A stretch of DNA of 7,901 bases from Lentisphaera sp. (GTDB lineage: Bacteria; Verrucomicrobiota; Lentisphaeria; Victivallales; GWF2-50-93): contig DYMC01000111.1 of NCBI GenBank assembly GCA_020721745.1, positions 1 through 7,901 of the forward strand, given 5' to 3'. Below the pieces are notes generated by a model. That model searched no databases. It worked only from the letters and a program-made list of their open reading frames with translations, and was not told the origin of the DNA. The position numbers and the translations under genes are program-made. Below are positions 1 through 7,466 of the stretch, piece after piece; the first letter of the stretch is position 1; each line of letters opens with the position of its first letter.

Positions 1-43
1 TTGAGTTTTAAGCAAAGAACAAATTCACCCGAGGTGTGCCCCG
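1..43 (+). promoter_or_regulatory. Leader of the tad block with CpaB ribosome binding site
   Basis: A GAGGTG at 31-36 sits 7 bases before the ATG at 44 and is a plausible Shine-Dalgarno sequence for CpaB. A TAA at 9-11, in a frame open to the left edge, could be the end of an upstream gene of the same operon, but only two codons of that frame are visible. No promoter is recognisable in these few bases, so the tad transcript may well start left of the window. Confidence 0.45.
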
Positions 44-847
44 ATGAAGCAGAAGTTGATGATTGTCCTTGCCGTATTCTTTGGCTTTGCGGCATTCATG
101 CTTACATACTTCCAGATAAAGATTGAACGGGAGAAGGCTCTTGGCGCGGCGAAGGACATAGACTTGCTCTGTCTCAAGAGGTCTTTGAGCCAGGGGGAGA
201 AGATCGAGGCATCCGATCTGGAGACTGTGAGAGTGAAGCGTTTCCCGACGACGAACAAAGTCGAGGTGGAGGCCCGCGACAAGGCTGCGGTAGTGGGGCG
301 CACCCTTTCCTCGTCGGTGCTCAAGGGGCAGTTTTTGCTATGGTATCATTTCGAGGAGGACTATTCGGCCAGGAACCAGGGGCTTTCGGCGATAATTCCG
401 AGGGGGCTGAGGGCTATTTCCATTGCTGTTGACACGACATCGTCGGTTACCGGCCTGGTGAAGCCCGGCCAGCATGTTGACATAGTCGGCACCTTCCATT
501 TTCCGGAGATGAAGGGGGACAAGTCGCTGGACACGATAACGCTGACCGTTCTCCAGAACGTGGTTGTCCTTGCGACTGGCACCCAGCTTGCGTCGGCCTC
601 GGCTGTGCAACCCAAGGGTGCTTCGCCGAAGGGCTACAACACGGTCACTCTGTCGTTGACGCCTCGCGAGGTGGAGATGATAATATTCGCAAGCCAGAAG
701 GGAAAGCTCACGATGAGTTTGCGCAACTACGAGGATGCCACGTTCAACTACGAACTTCAGAGCGTGAACTTCAAGTATCTGGAGGAGAATATCGAGAAAT
801 ACACGAGGGAACGCGAGAAGTACATGAAGCTCATCAATGTCAGATAG
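44..847 (+). CDS. cpaB: Flp/Tad pilus assembly protein CpaB (RcpC), SAF domain
   Basis: 267-residue periplasmic, inner-membrane-anchored component of a Tad (type IVc) pilus or secretion machine. In the family, CpaB/RcpC is thought to link the inner-membrane complex to the outer channel. The sequence shows one N-terminal membrane segment (about residues 4-23, LMIVLAVFFGFAAFML core) and no clear signal peptidase site. A SAF-like fold follows at about 38-103 (LSQGEKIEASDLE, then VVGRTLSSSVLKGQFLL). The RcpC/CpaB domain spans about 112-228 and includes IPRGLRAISIAVD, the conserved GLVKPGQHVDIVGT and LSLTPREVEMIIFASQKG. The C-terminus (245-267) is charged and probably helical. Length is typical of the family. 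The ATG at 44 is preceded by GAGGTG and gives a complete membrane segment. The next gene, FHA-CpaF, starts 20 bp downstream. The secretin and CpaE genes that often sit between the two are missing. Family assignment is strong; the exact pilus type is inferred. Confidence 0.9.
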   Translation: MKQKLMIVLAVFFGFAAFMLTYFQIKIEREKALGAAKDIDLLCLKRSLSQGEKIEASDLETVRVKRFPTTNKVEVEARDKAAVVGRTLSSSVLKGQFLLWYHFEEDYSARNQGLSAIIPRGLRAISIAVDTTSSVTGLVKPGQHVDIVGTFHFPEMKGDKSLDTITLTVLQNVVVLATGTQLASASAVQPKGASPKGYNTVTLSLTPREVEMIIFASQKGKLTMSLRNYEDATFNYELQSVNFKYLEENIEKYTREREKYMKLINVR

Positions 848-867
848 GCAAACCCGGAAATAGTGCC

Positions 868-2625
868 TTGTATAAGATACTGATAAAGCAGCCGGAGAAG
901 AAAGACGCCGAGGCGGAGCTTGTTCCCGGAGCGTATAGGATAGGGAGCAGCCCGGCCTCGCACATACAGTTCAACTACCCTGAGATATCGTCGCGCCACG
1001 CGCAGATATTCGTGTCCGAATCCTCCGTCAAGATAGCCGACTGCGGCAGCTCCAACGGGACTTTTCTGGACGGCGAGAGGGTCGGGCAGGAGCCTGTGGA
1101 CGTGCCGATCGGCTCCACGGTCACGCTTGCCCGGAACGTCGAGATCAAGGTGATATCCAAGTCCTCGCAGGAAAAGCAGCAGGATGCGTTCATGACCACG
1201 CACGCGGTTCTTTCGGATCGCAAGAAGAAGGAGGAGATAGAGCGGGAGCTGAAGAAAGTCGAGATGTCGAAGCCGTCCGGGGGGTCGGGCCCGGCAGTCC
1301 AGTCCGGAATTCCGGCGATAAGCATTTCAGGCATAGACGAGCAGGCGCGCCCCATGGTCCAGGAGATAAAGAGGCATGCCCATGCCGAGCTGCTCAAGCG
1401 CCTGAACCTCAAGAGGATGGCTCTTTCAGGAGCGTCGGAGGACCAGCTTGCGGACAAGGCGAGGGGGACCATACACGACATAATGATGGAACTTTCGGTC
1501 CCCCTGCCCCCGGGCGTAACCGTCGAGAAGATAGAGCGGGAACTGGTGCACGAGGCGATCGGTCTTGGGCCGCTCGAGGATCTCATAGACATTCCGGATA
1601 TAACGGAAATAATGGTGAACGGCCCGAACAACGTCTACATCGAGAAGGCCGGGGTCATATACCGGACTGACACGGCGTTTGCGGACGACAACCAGGTGAT
1701 GGCCGCGATAGAGAGGATAGTATCCCCGTTGGGACGGCGCATAGACGAGAGCTCGCCGATGGTTGATGCGCGTTTGAAGGACGGCTCGCGCGTGAACGCG
1801 ATAATTCCGCCGCTGTCTCTGGTCGGTCCCTCGATAACCATAAGGAAGTTCTCGAAGACACCGTTCCAAGTCCACGATCTAGTCCGCTTCGGCTCGCTCA
1901 CGAACGAGATGGCGCGCTTTCTCGAAGCCTGCGTGCAGGTAAGGAAGAACATAATCATATCCGGCGGGACTGGCTCCGGGAAGACGACTCTTCTCAACGT
2001 GCTAAGCTCCTTTCTTCCGCCGCGCGAGCGGATAATCACCATCGAGGATGCGGCGGAGCTCCAGCTCAAGCAGCAGCATGTGGTCCGCCTCGAGGCGCGG
2101 CCGCCGAACATAGAGGGCAAGGGGGAGATAGCCATCCGCGATCTTGTGAGGAACTCGCTGCGAATGCGCCCGGACAGGATAGTTGTCGGGGAGTGCCGAG
2201 GCGGGGAGGCGCTGGACATGCTGCAGGCGATGAACACTGGGCATGACGGCTCGCTTACGACTGTCCACGCGAATTCTCCCCGCGACGCCCTCGCCCGTCT
2301 CGAGACTCTCGTGCTTATGGCCGGATTCGATCTGCCCTTGCGCGCGATAAGGGAGCAGATAGCCTCCGCGATCACCATAATAGTGCAGGTGGACCGCCAG
2401 AAGGACGGCTCGCGCAAGGTGACCAACATCAGCGAGATAACGAAGATGGAAGGCGATGTGATCACCATGCAGGACATATTCAAGTACAAGCACGAGGGAT
2501 GGACGCCCGAGGGGAAGATGACCGGCAGGCACATTCCCTGCGGGAGCATACCCACGTTCATGGAGGAGATAAGCAGGGCGAAGATAGATCTGGACATAGC
2601 GATCTTCAACGACAGGAGGTCGTGA
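868..2625 (+). CDS. cpaF: FHA domain-CpaF fusion: Tad pilus assembly/secretion ATPase
   Basis: 585-residue cytoplasmic hexameric ATPase (CpaF/TadA, VirB11/PilT-type) expected to power pilin assembly through TadB. Residues 1-97 form a forkhead-associated domain, which binds phosphothreonine peptides: RIGS at 24-27, SSRHA at 41-45 and GSSNGTF at 60-66 are the usual ligand-contact motifs. A charged linker (about 98-160) follows, then the CpaF N-terminal domain (about 165-340, with GLGPLEDLIDIPDITEIMV). The ATPase core has Walker A GGTGSGKTT (366-374, Lys372), Asp box TIEDAAEL (391-398), Walker B RIVVGECRGGEALDM (437-451) and His box GHDGSLTTVHANS (458-470). All catalytic motifs are intact. The C-terminal MEGDVITMQDIF block is typical of CpaF. 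The start is TTG at 868: it is the only start codon that captures the first FHA beta strand, no ATG or GTG lies in frame nearby, and only a weak GGAA (856-859) precedes it. Plain CpaF proteins lack FHA, so the fusion suggests control by Ser/Thr kinases. Isoleucine codons are mostly ATA. Confidence 0.95.
   Translation: MYKILIKQPEKKDAEAELVPGAYRIGSSPASHIQFNYPEISSRHAQIFVSESSVKIADCGSSNGTFLDGERVGQEPVDVPIGSTVTLARNVEIKVISKSSQEKQQDAFMTTHAVLSDRKKKEEIERELKKVEMSKPSGGSGPAVQSGIPAISISGIDEQARPMVQEIKRHAHAELLKRLNLKRMALSGASEDQLADKARGTIHDIMMELSVPLPPGVTVEKIERELVHEAIGLGPLEDLIDIPDITEIMVNGPNNVYIEKAGVIYRTDTAFADDNQVMAAIERIVSPLGRRIDESSPMVDARLKDGSRVNAIIPPLSLVGPSITIRKFSKTPFQVHDLVRFGSLTNEMARFLEACVQVRKNIIISGGTGSGKTTLLNVLSSFLPPRERIITIEDAAELQLKQQHVVRLEARPPNIEGKGEIAIRDLVRNSLRMRPDRIVVGECRGGEALDMLQAMNTGHDGSLTTVHANSPRDALARLETLVLMAGFDLPLRAIREQIASAITIIVQVDRQKDGSRKVTNISEITKMEGDVITMQDIFKYKHEGWTPEGKMTGRHIPCGSIPTFMEEISRAKIDLDIAIFNDRRS
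2614..2619 (+). promoter_or_regulatory. Ribosome binding site that sets the TadB start
   Basis: A perfect AGGAGG lies inside the last codons of the ATPase gene. It is 5 bases before the ATG at 2625 and 8 bases before a second in-frame ATG at 2628. The first ATG overlaps the ATPase TGA by one base, which suggests translational coupling. The site argues against the longer open frame that begins at 2499 inside the upstream gene. Confidence 0.75.
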
Positions 2626-3521
2626 TGATGGGGCAGATTCCAATACTTGCGATAGTTGCAAGCCTCTGCTCGGGGCTTGCCGTCAGTCTGGCCTCGATAG
2701 TGATAATAGATTTTTTCTCGACGGCATCCGGGAAATACCGGGAGAAATACGTCCGCGAGACCTCGGCCGAATACGACGAGGTGATACTGCAGATGCCCCC
2801 GGAGAAGATAGTGGACCTCACTCTGGCGATATCGTTCATAAGTTCGCTGCTGGCCGTTGTGGTGGTTGGTATGGCCGGATCGAGCTGGTCCTGGGGGCGT
2901 TGCGCGTTCGTGGCTCTGGTGGCCTTCATCGGCAGTTTCCCCCTGCCCCGCCTATACATAAAGCACCTGAAGAAATCACGTTTGATCAAGTTCAACGAGC
3001 AGCTCGAGGACGCTCTCAACTCAATGAGCAGCGCGTTGAAGGCCGGTTTCAGCATAAACCAGGCGATAGAGGTCATAGCCGACGAGAACAGGAAGCCGAT
3101 ATCCATCGAGTTCAGGCTTCTCGTGCAGGAGATGCGCCTTGGCGTTCCGCTGGAGAAGGCGCTGGACAACATGGTGCAGAGGATGCAGAGCGACGACTTC
3201 GAGCTTGTGGCGACAGCAATACTGACCGCGAGGCAGACTGGCGGGGAGCTGACTGTCGTTTTCGAGAGGCTTGCGGCGATGATAAGGGAGCGCATGAGGA
3301 TATCCGGCAAACTGAGGGCCCTCACGGCGCAGGGCAGGCTGCAGGCATATATCGTTGGAGCCCTTCCCTATCTTCTCATGCTCGTGATGAACTACATCAG
3401 CCCGGATATGATGTCAGGCTTCTTCAATTCCATCGCCGGCCTGGCGATGATAATTGGCGCGTCCCTTCTGGTTTTCGCCGGATTCCTCACCATCAAGAAG
3501 ATCACGAACATAGACATCTGA
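2625..3521 (+). CDS. tadB: Tad pilus platform protein TadB (type II secretion F domain)
   Basis: 298-residue polytopic inner-membrane protein of the GspF/TadB family, expected to sit on the CpaF ATPase and convert ATP hydrolysis into pilin extrusion. Hydrophobic segments are visible at about residues 5-28, 65-84, 90-108, 240-257 and 268-289. The cytoplasmic T2SSF domain (about 122-235) shows the diagnostic pattern QLEDALNSMSSALKAGFSIN, then RLGVPLEKALDNM and TARQTGGELTVVFERLA. The start overlaps the ATPase stop codon and has a strong AGGAGG upstream. Starting at 2628 would remove only one residue, and GTG at 2622 is also possible. The normal partner TadC usually follows immediately, but here the gene stops 2 bp from the end of an opposing mannosidase gene, so TadC must be elsewhere, dispensable or lost. 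The shape (N-terminal membrane segments before the F domain) fits TadB better than TadC. Confidence 0.9.
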   Translation: MMGQIPILAIVASLCSGLAVSLASIVIIDFFSTASGKYREKYVRETSAEYDEVILQMPPEKIVDLTLAISFISSLLAVVVVGMAGSSWSWGRCAFVALVAFIGSFPLPRLYIKHLKKSRLIKFNEQLEDALNSMSSALKAGFSINQAIEVIADENRKPISIEFRLLVQEMRLGVPLEKALDNMVQRMQSDDFELVATAILTARQTGGELTVVFERLAAMIRERMRISGKLRALTAQGRLQAYIVGALPYLLMLVMNYISPDMMSGFFNSIAGLAMIIGASLLVFAGFLTIKKITNIDI

Positions 3522-3523
3522 AG

Positions 3524-6424
3524 TCAGCGCAGAGTCGCCAGGAAGGTTCTGATCCCGTGGGCTTGAATCCTCGCCTTGAACACGTTCCCGTCAGTCTCGA
3601 TCTCCTCGTCAGGGATTCTTCTCTCCATGATGTCGCATTCGCGGAGCTTTTCGAGCCTGCCGATGAATTCGGAGAACTTGACCTTCACGTTCGTGGCCTT
3701 CGCCTCGGGATTGAAGAAACGCAGCATGACAGTCCTGTCCGAATCCTCGCCGAGCTTCATCCCGGACAAAATTGCCGTTCCGCAGTCCGATTCCAGGAAC
3801 GCAAGTTTTTGCGGCAGTCTGCCCTTGTGTATGCCAGTGGAGACGATTTTGATCTCATGGTTGAAGTTGACGGCCATCCGTGTCGCGGCGCTCGTCTGCA
3901 GCGTTCCAGAGAAAGGCATGACCGCAAGTTTGATCTGATGCCTGCCGATCTCGGGCAGGATGTCCGGATCATATGAGGCCCTGATCAGAGACAGCCTCAG
4001 GGTTCCGTCCTTGAATGAGTGTCCGTGCTTGCAGTCATTGATGAGAAGGCAGCCGGCTTTGCTTCCATTGAGCTCGCCCTCGGCCTTCGCCCAGCGCAGG
4101 GCGGGCGCTTCCTCTCCGTCCGGAAGATTTCTTTCCACGGCGCCGAATGGGATTTCATAGCTTACGGAAGGGTTTCCAAGAGAGAGGGGGAGGGCGAAAT
4201 CGAGCTTTGGCACTCCCGTCCCGGGCGTCCCCCTCTGGAACCATGTGGTGTCAATGGAGACATGAAGATTTGCATCCCCCGCCCTTAGCTCGTAGAGCAG
4301 TTTTACCTCGGATTCCCTGATCTTGAAGGTGAGCTCGGTGGAGGCCTTGTAGGGACCGTCATGGATGCGTTTCAGCGATATTAGTTCAGGGGATTCCGGC
4401 CTGCCACTGTGCTGGACTTCCCAGGCTGTCATCGTGTGAGGTCTTTCGACGGAGTACTCAAGGAGCGGGGCGTTTGAGTTGGAGACGATTTCCATGCCCG
4501 ATTTTTTGTCCTTGAGATATTTGATCCATCCGGTCTGAGTGTCTATCTCCAGCTTGAGAAATTCATTCTCCAGGCCTTCCGTGCTCCTCTCATGGTATGC
4601 GTAGGAGCAATGATGCTTGCGGCCGGTCTGGAAGGCCAGGGCCTTGATCTCCCCTGCCCTATCCTTCTTCACAGTGTAGACCGCGTATCCGTTCGCAGGA
4701 GTCTTGACTGGAAACGCTATTCTCACGAAGTCGTGGCCCCAGTAGGAGCCCGAATCGAGGGTCTGGCAGGGGATACTTCTGCCATCGGGGCCAGTCGCGG
4801 AGAAGGAAAGACCCTTTAGCTTTTCCTTGCGCATGTTCTCCCATGATGAATTGTCCCATATCATGAACTCGAGGACTTCCTCCCTGTCGTTCTCGGTGGG
4901 GTTGAAGACAAGGAACGCACGACTGCCGCATCCGCATCCTCCTTCGGCGGAACTCATTCCTCCGTCGGCTGTCCCGAATCCGACTCCCGAGCCGAGGGCG
5001 CAAGGGGCGATACCGCCGGGGAGCGTGTCTTCCATGTCCGGCGATTCCGCCGAGGAAGAGCTTGTGTCCACCTCCGAGGCGATCGTCCTGAGCGATTCGG
5101 CCTCAGTGATTGCGGTCATGGCGGTTACGTCCTGATAGAGCCCGTGGCAGTATGTCCTGGTGTCATGCACTCCGGAGCCGGGAAGGATGTCGTGGAAATG
5201 CGAGAAGAGAATCTTCCTCCATCCCTGCTCCATCCGGAGCTTGTCGTGGCGCATCCTGCAGGAGCTTGCCGCGAAAAGTGCCGACCTCTCGGCATCGAGA
5301 AGCTTCTTCTCGCCGAACCGGGCGACTCTCTTTATCAGCGACTGGCTTGTGTAGCATCCGGTGAACTCGAAGTTGAGCTCGCAGTCCAGAACGGGCAGAT
5401 TCTTTCCCTCCTTCTCCAGCCTCTCGAAGAATTCCTTCGCCGTCGAGAACTTGATTCCCGGGAATATCGGCCATGAATCCATGTCTATCGCACGGAGAAT
5501 GTCTCTCCGTGTCGGGCCTCCCCCGTGGTCTCCGACACCATATACGACGTTGACGAAGGGCAGTCCTGTCTCGGAGCAGAAATCAATCAGGTATTTCGTG
5601 GCAACATGCGGAGCCAGGGCGCAGTTGTAGCCCATCTCCATGTCGTTCTTCACGAGGACAGACGAACCATCGGGGCCTTTCCAGTGGAATGCGCGGGGCC
5701 GTTTCGGCCCCGTTCCGCCGGGCCTGTGCAGATACATGTATTTCACTGCGCCTCCCGCCAGGTATGTCGGAAGCGTCGCCGCATGGCCAAAGGTGTCCGG
5801 CGCCCAGTTCACGGGGACATCCTCGGGGGATAGCCCGAAGAGGCTCTTCATGTATCGCCTGGTGTATAAGAGGTGCCTGCATAGCGCCTCTCCGCCCACG
5901 ATATTCGCCTCGTTCTCGACCCAGTGGCTCGCGGTCACCTCCCATCTGCCTTCCCTGACCATGGATTTGATTTTCTCAAGCATCTCCGGATTGTGTTTTT
6001 CGACTATCTCGTAGACGCTGGCCTGGCTCTGGCTGAAGCGCAGCCGCGGGAACTCGTCAAGCAGCTTGAGGACTGTCCTGAAGGTGTCATTTGTCACCGC
6101 GACCGTCTCCGGCCACGACCACATCCAATTCATGTCTATGTGCGCGTGCCCGATGCAATAGACGCTGTATTTCTTGGCAATGGTGGAAAAAGGAGAGAGG
6201 ATTTCCTCTGTCGTTGAGACGATCTTTTCGAGGTCCGCGCCAGGCTTTATTTCCGTGGTTATCTTCCTCTCGGCGGCCGCGACTATTCTGGCGAGTTCAG
6301 GGTTTTCAGCCTTCTCCCTTTGCGCCAGGAACTTCGCGAACTTGATTTCCGAGTCCAATCTCTCCAGATAATACTTGTCCCACGCCACCACGGATTCTCC
6401 GATCTCAACGATTTCTCTCTTCAT
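3524..6424 (-). CDS. GH38 alpha-mannosidase with Ser/Gly/Cys-rich insert
   Basis: 966-residue glycoside hydrolase family 38 enzyme, a retaining zinc-dependent exo-alpha-mannosidase. No signal peptide is visible, so it probably acts in the cytoplasm on imported or recycled mannose-containing glycans. The GH38 catalytic barrel is at about 86-355. It includes the metal motif HAHIDMNW (His95, Asp97), the nucleophile motif NWAPDTFGHAATLP (Asp210, also a metal ligand) and GVGDHGGGPTRRD (297-309). The helical middle domain (about 356-450) ends with SHFHDILPGSG, whose His411 should be the fourth zinc ligand. The C-terminal beta domains run from about 503 to 966, with YEIPFGAVERNLPDG, LLINDCKHGHSF and LRLSLIRASYDPD. 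These resemble the MAN2C1/yeast Ams1 branch more than E. coli MngB. An odd low-complexity insert lies at about 453-502. The ATG at 6424 has an AGGAG 10 bases upstream. The PH/TerB-like gene lies 21 bp upstream on the same strand, so an operon is likely. Exact linkage specificity cannot be read from the sequence. Confidence 0.95.
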   Translation of the reverse strand: MKREIVEIGESVVAWDKYYLERLDSEIKFAKFLAQREKAENPELARIVAAAERKITTEIKPGADLEKIVSTTEEILSPFSTIAKKYSVYCIGHAHIDMNWMWSWPETVAVTNDTFRTVLKLLDEFPRLRFSQSQASVYEIVEKHNPEMLEKIKSMVREGRWEVTASHWVENEANIVGGEALCRHLLYTRRYMKSLFGLSPEDVPVNWAPDTFGHAATLPTYLAGGAVKYMYLHRPGGTGPKRPRAFHWKGPDGSSVLVKNDMEMGYNCALAPHVATKYLIDFCSETGLPFVNVVYGVGDHGGGPTRRDILRAIDMDSWPIFPGIKFSTAKEFFERLEKEGKNLPVLDCELNFEFTGCYTSQSLIKRVARFGEKKLLDAERSALFAASSCRMRHDKLRMEQGWRKILFSHFHDILPGSGVHDTRTYCHGLYQDVTAMTAITEAESLRTIASEVDTSSSSAESPDMEDTLPGGIAPCALGSGVGFGTADGGMSSAEGGCGCGSRAFLVFNPTENDREEVLEFMIWDNSSWENMRKEKLKGLSFSATGPDGRSIPCQTLDSGSYWGHDFVRIAFPVKTPANGYAVYTVKKDRAGEIKALAFQTGRKHHCSYAYHERSTEGLENEFLKLEIDTQTGWIKYLKDKKSGMEIVSNSNAPLLEYSVERPHTMTAWEVQHSGRPESPELISLKRIHDGPYKASTELTFKIRESEVKLLYELRAGDANLHVSIDTTWFQRGTPGTGVPKLDFALPLSLGNPSVSYEIPFGAVERNLPDGEEAPALRWAKAEGELNGSKAGCLLINDCKHGHSFKDGTLRLSLIRASYDPDILPEIGRHQIKLAVMPFSGTLQTSAATRMAVNFNHEIKIVSTGIHKGRLPQKLAFLESDCGTAILSGMKLGEDSDRTVMLRFFNPEAKATNVKVKFSEFIGRLEKLRECDIMERRIPDEEIETDGNVFKARIQAHGIRTFLATLR

Positions 6425-6434
6425 GCCAGTGTAT

Positions 6435-6439
6435 CTCCT
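6435..6439 (-). promoter_or_regulatory. Ribosome binding site of the mannosidase gene
   Basis: On the minus strand, AGGAG lies 10 bases before the ATG at 6424, within the 21-bp gap after the stop codon of the upstream TerB-like gene. There is no room for a separate promoter or terminator in the gap, which supports translation from a shared message. Confidence 0.7.
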
Positions 6440-6445
6440 GTTGAA

Positions 6446-7303
6446 TTAAAGTATTGATGTCTTGTTCTTGATGAGGAGGACTTCCTTGATCGTGTCGAAG
6501 AAGGAGTTGTCTATCCCGAGCTCGGTCACGAATCTGGATATCATCTTCTGCTCGGCCCCGGTGAACTTGCCGTCCTTCATCGCTATCTCTATCATGTTCG
6601 CCAGTATGCATAGCCTCTGCGCCTCGTCCAGCGGCCTGGAGTCCCGAAGGAAGGCATCGAAGTCGTTCATCCTGAAATACTCGAGGGCCTTGCGCAGTAT
6701 CTCCTTGTCGTAATTCAGAAGCGATGTTATGTAGAAGTCCTCCTCCTTGGCTATGTTGTCGTCGGATTTGGCTATGAACATCATGCCAGCGGCGAGGAGG
6801 ACAGCCGGCGCCACCCTCAGGGGACCGTGGTCCTCCACGATCCGCGTGTCGGCGGAATACACCCTGTCCTCGGGCGGGGGTGTCTCCTGATTCCGTGGTG
6901 TCTCGTTCGGATGTGTCTCCCCTGCCCCTGCCCCTGCCCCGGCATTGCCGGTCTTGGCGGCCGGAATAAACTTGTCGGCGATCTTCGCTATATCCTCCTG
7001 TTCCGACGATGAGAACCTTATGTTGTATCCCTTCCCCCCTAGCCTGGTGTCCATGAAGATGTTGAACCCCTCGCGGCGGATCTTGGCGGAGGCGATGTCG
7101 CCGGCAGCGTCGCGGACGCTGAATTCGTTCTCCCCGGTCTTGCGGCTGAAGAAGAGCAGCTTGTCGTCGAAGGCTATCGCATATCCCTCGCCGGTGTCGC
7201 CCTCGATGCTCCCGCTGGTTCTGGCGACAGTTATTGGAATCTTGTCCGCGAATCTCCTCTTCAGCTCGTCCTTCACTTTCATCGGCAGAAAATTGATGTT
7301 CAT
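6446..7303 (-). CDS. PH-like/TerB-like domain protein, function unknown
   Basis: 285-residue soluble protein with no signal peptide. Residues about 22-113 alternate short beta strands and end in a helix (AFDDKLLFFSR, then EDIAKIADKF). This resembles bacterial pleckstrin-homology-like domains of the YokE type; the assignment is by pattern only. A linker at about 116-150 is disordered, with a Gly-Ala run (AGAGAGAG, 121-128) followed by a Pro/Glu/Thr-rich stretch. Residues about 163-280 form a helical TerB-like domain, with two copies of the family's acidic-Gly/Asn then Glu pattern: AKSDDNIAKEEDF (178-190) and MKDGKFTGAEQKM (242-254). TerB domains are linked to tellurite or stress responses, with putative metal-binding acidic residues, but many members have unknown roles. 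The ATG at 7303 has only a weak G-rich site upstream, and the next Met (residue 8) has none. The gene precedes the mannosidase on the same strand. A longer open frame on the same strand (6405-7388) overlaps it but shows no domain pattern. Confidence 0.75.
   Translation of the reverse strand: MNINFLPMKVKDELKRRFADKIPITVARTSGSIEGDTGEGYAIAFDDKLLFFSRKTGENEFSVRDAAGDIASAKIRREGFNIFMDTRLGGKGYNIRFSSSEQEDIAKIADKFIPAAKTGNAGAGAGAGETHPNETPRNQETPPPEDRVYSADTRIVEDHGPLRVAPAVLLAAGMMFIAKSDDNIAKEEDFYITSLLNYDKEILRKALEYFRMNDFDAFLRDSRPLDEAQRLCILANMIEIAMKDGKFTGAEQKMISRFVTELGIDNSFFDTIKEVLLIKNKTSIL
6919..6940. repeat. In-frame 6-bp tandem repeat coding a Gly-Ala linker
   Basis: Three CCCCTG units plus a final CCCC run within the TerB-like gene. 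On the coding strand this reads as alternating Gly and Ala codons. Because the unit is 6 bp, slippage would change linker length by two residues without shifting the frame. Confidence 0.85.
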
Positions 7304-7422
7304 TCGAGCCCCCGCTTTGTTTGTTGGGTTCCAGTTTGCAGGATGCGAGATACGGGATTGCCAAATTCCTTCGTCTGTAAATATTCACTGAACCCTGTCA
7401 TTCTTGAGACCTTGCGAAGCTT

Positions 7423-7441
7423 GCCCGCCCCAACGGCGGGC
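7423..7441. repeat. GC-rich hairpin within the inverted-repeat element
   Basis: GCCCGCC (7423-7429) pairs perfectly with GGCGGGC (7435-7441) across a 5-base loop. A second identical GGCGGGC at 7469-7475 could compete for the same left arm, giving two mutually exclusive folds. No T-run follows on either strand, so this is unlikely to be a standard intrinsic terminator. Confidence 0.7.
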
Positions 7442-7451
7442 TTGCCAGCCT

Positions 7452-7466
7452 CTCTCCACAGGAGAG
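7452..7466. repeat. Second small hairpin within the inverted-repeat element
   Basis: CTCTCC (7452-7457) pairs with GGAGAG (7461-7466) across a 3-base ACA loop. It would sit as the inner stem if GCCCGCC (7423-7429) pairs with the distal GGCGGGC (7469-7475). Confidence 0.6.

Noticed and set aside
1635..2609. Minus-strand open frame of 324 codons opposite the ATPase
   Set aside because: It is fully antisense to conserved Walker and His-box coding sequence. Its Ser/Arg-rich translation shows no family pattern.
2499..2624. Longer start for TadB inside the ATPase gene
   Set aside because: The extra 42 residues are hydrophilic and unlike TadB N-termini, and AGGAGG at 2614-2619 supports the ATG at 2625.
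2900..3976. Plus-strand open frame of 358 codons spanning the end of TadB and the mannosidase
   Set aside because: It overlaps two well-supported genes in another frame, has a composition rich in Arg, Gly and His without domain motifs, and has no plausible start context. It is a GC-driven shadow.
6405..7388. Minus-strand open frame of 327 codons overlapping the PH/TerB-like gene
   Set aside because: Its translation is Arg/Gly/Gln-rich without domain features, whereas the alternative frame shows a TerB pattern and ends in good spacing before the mannosidase ribosome binding site.
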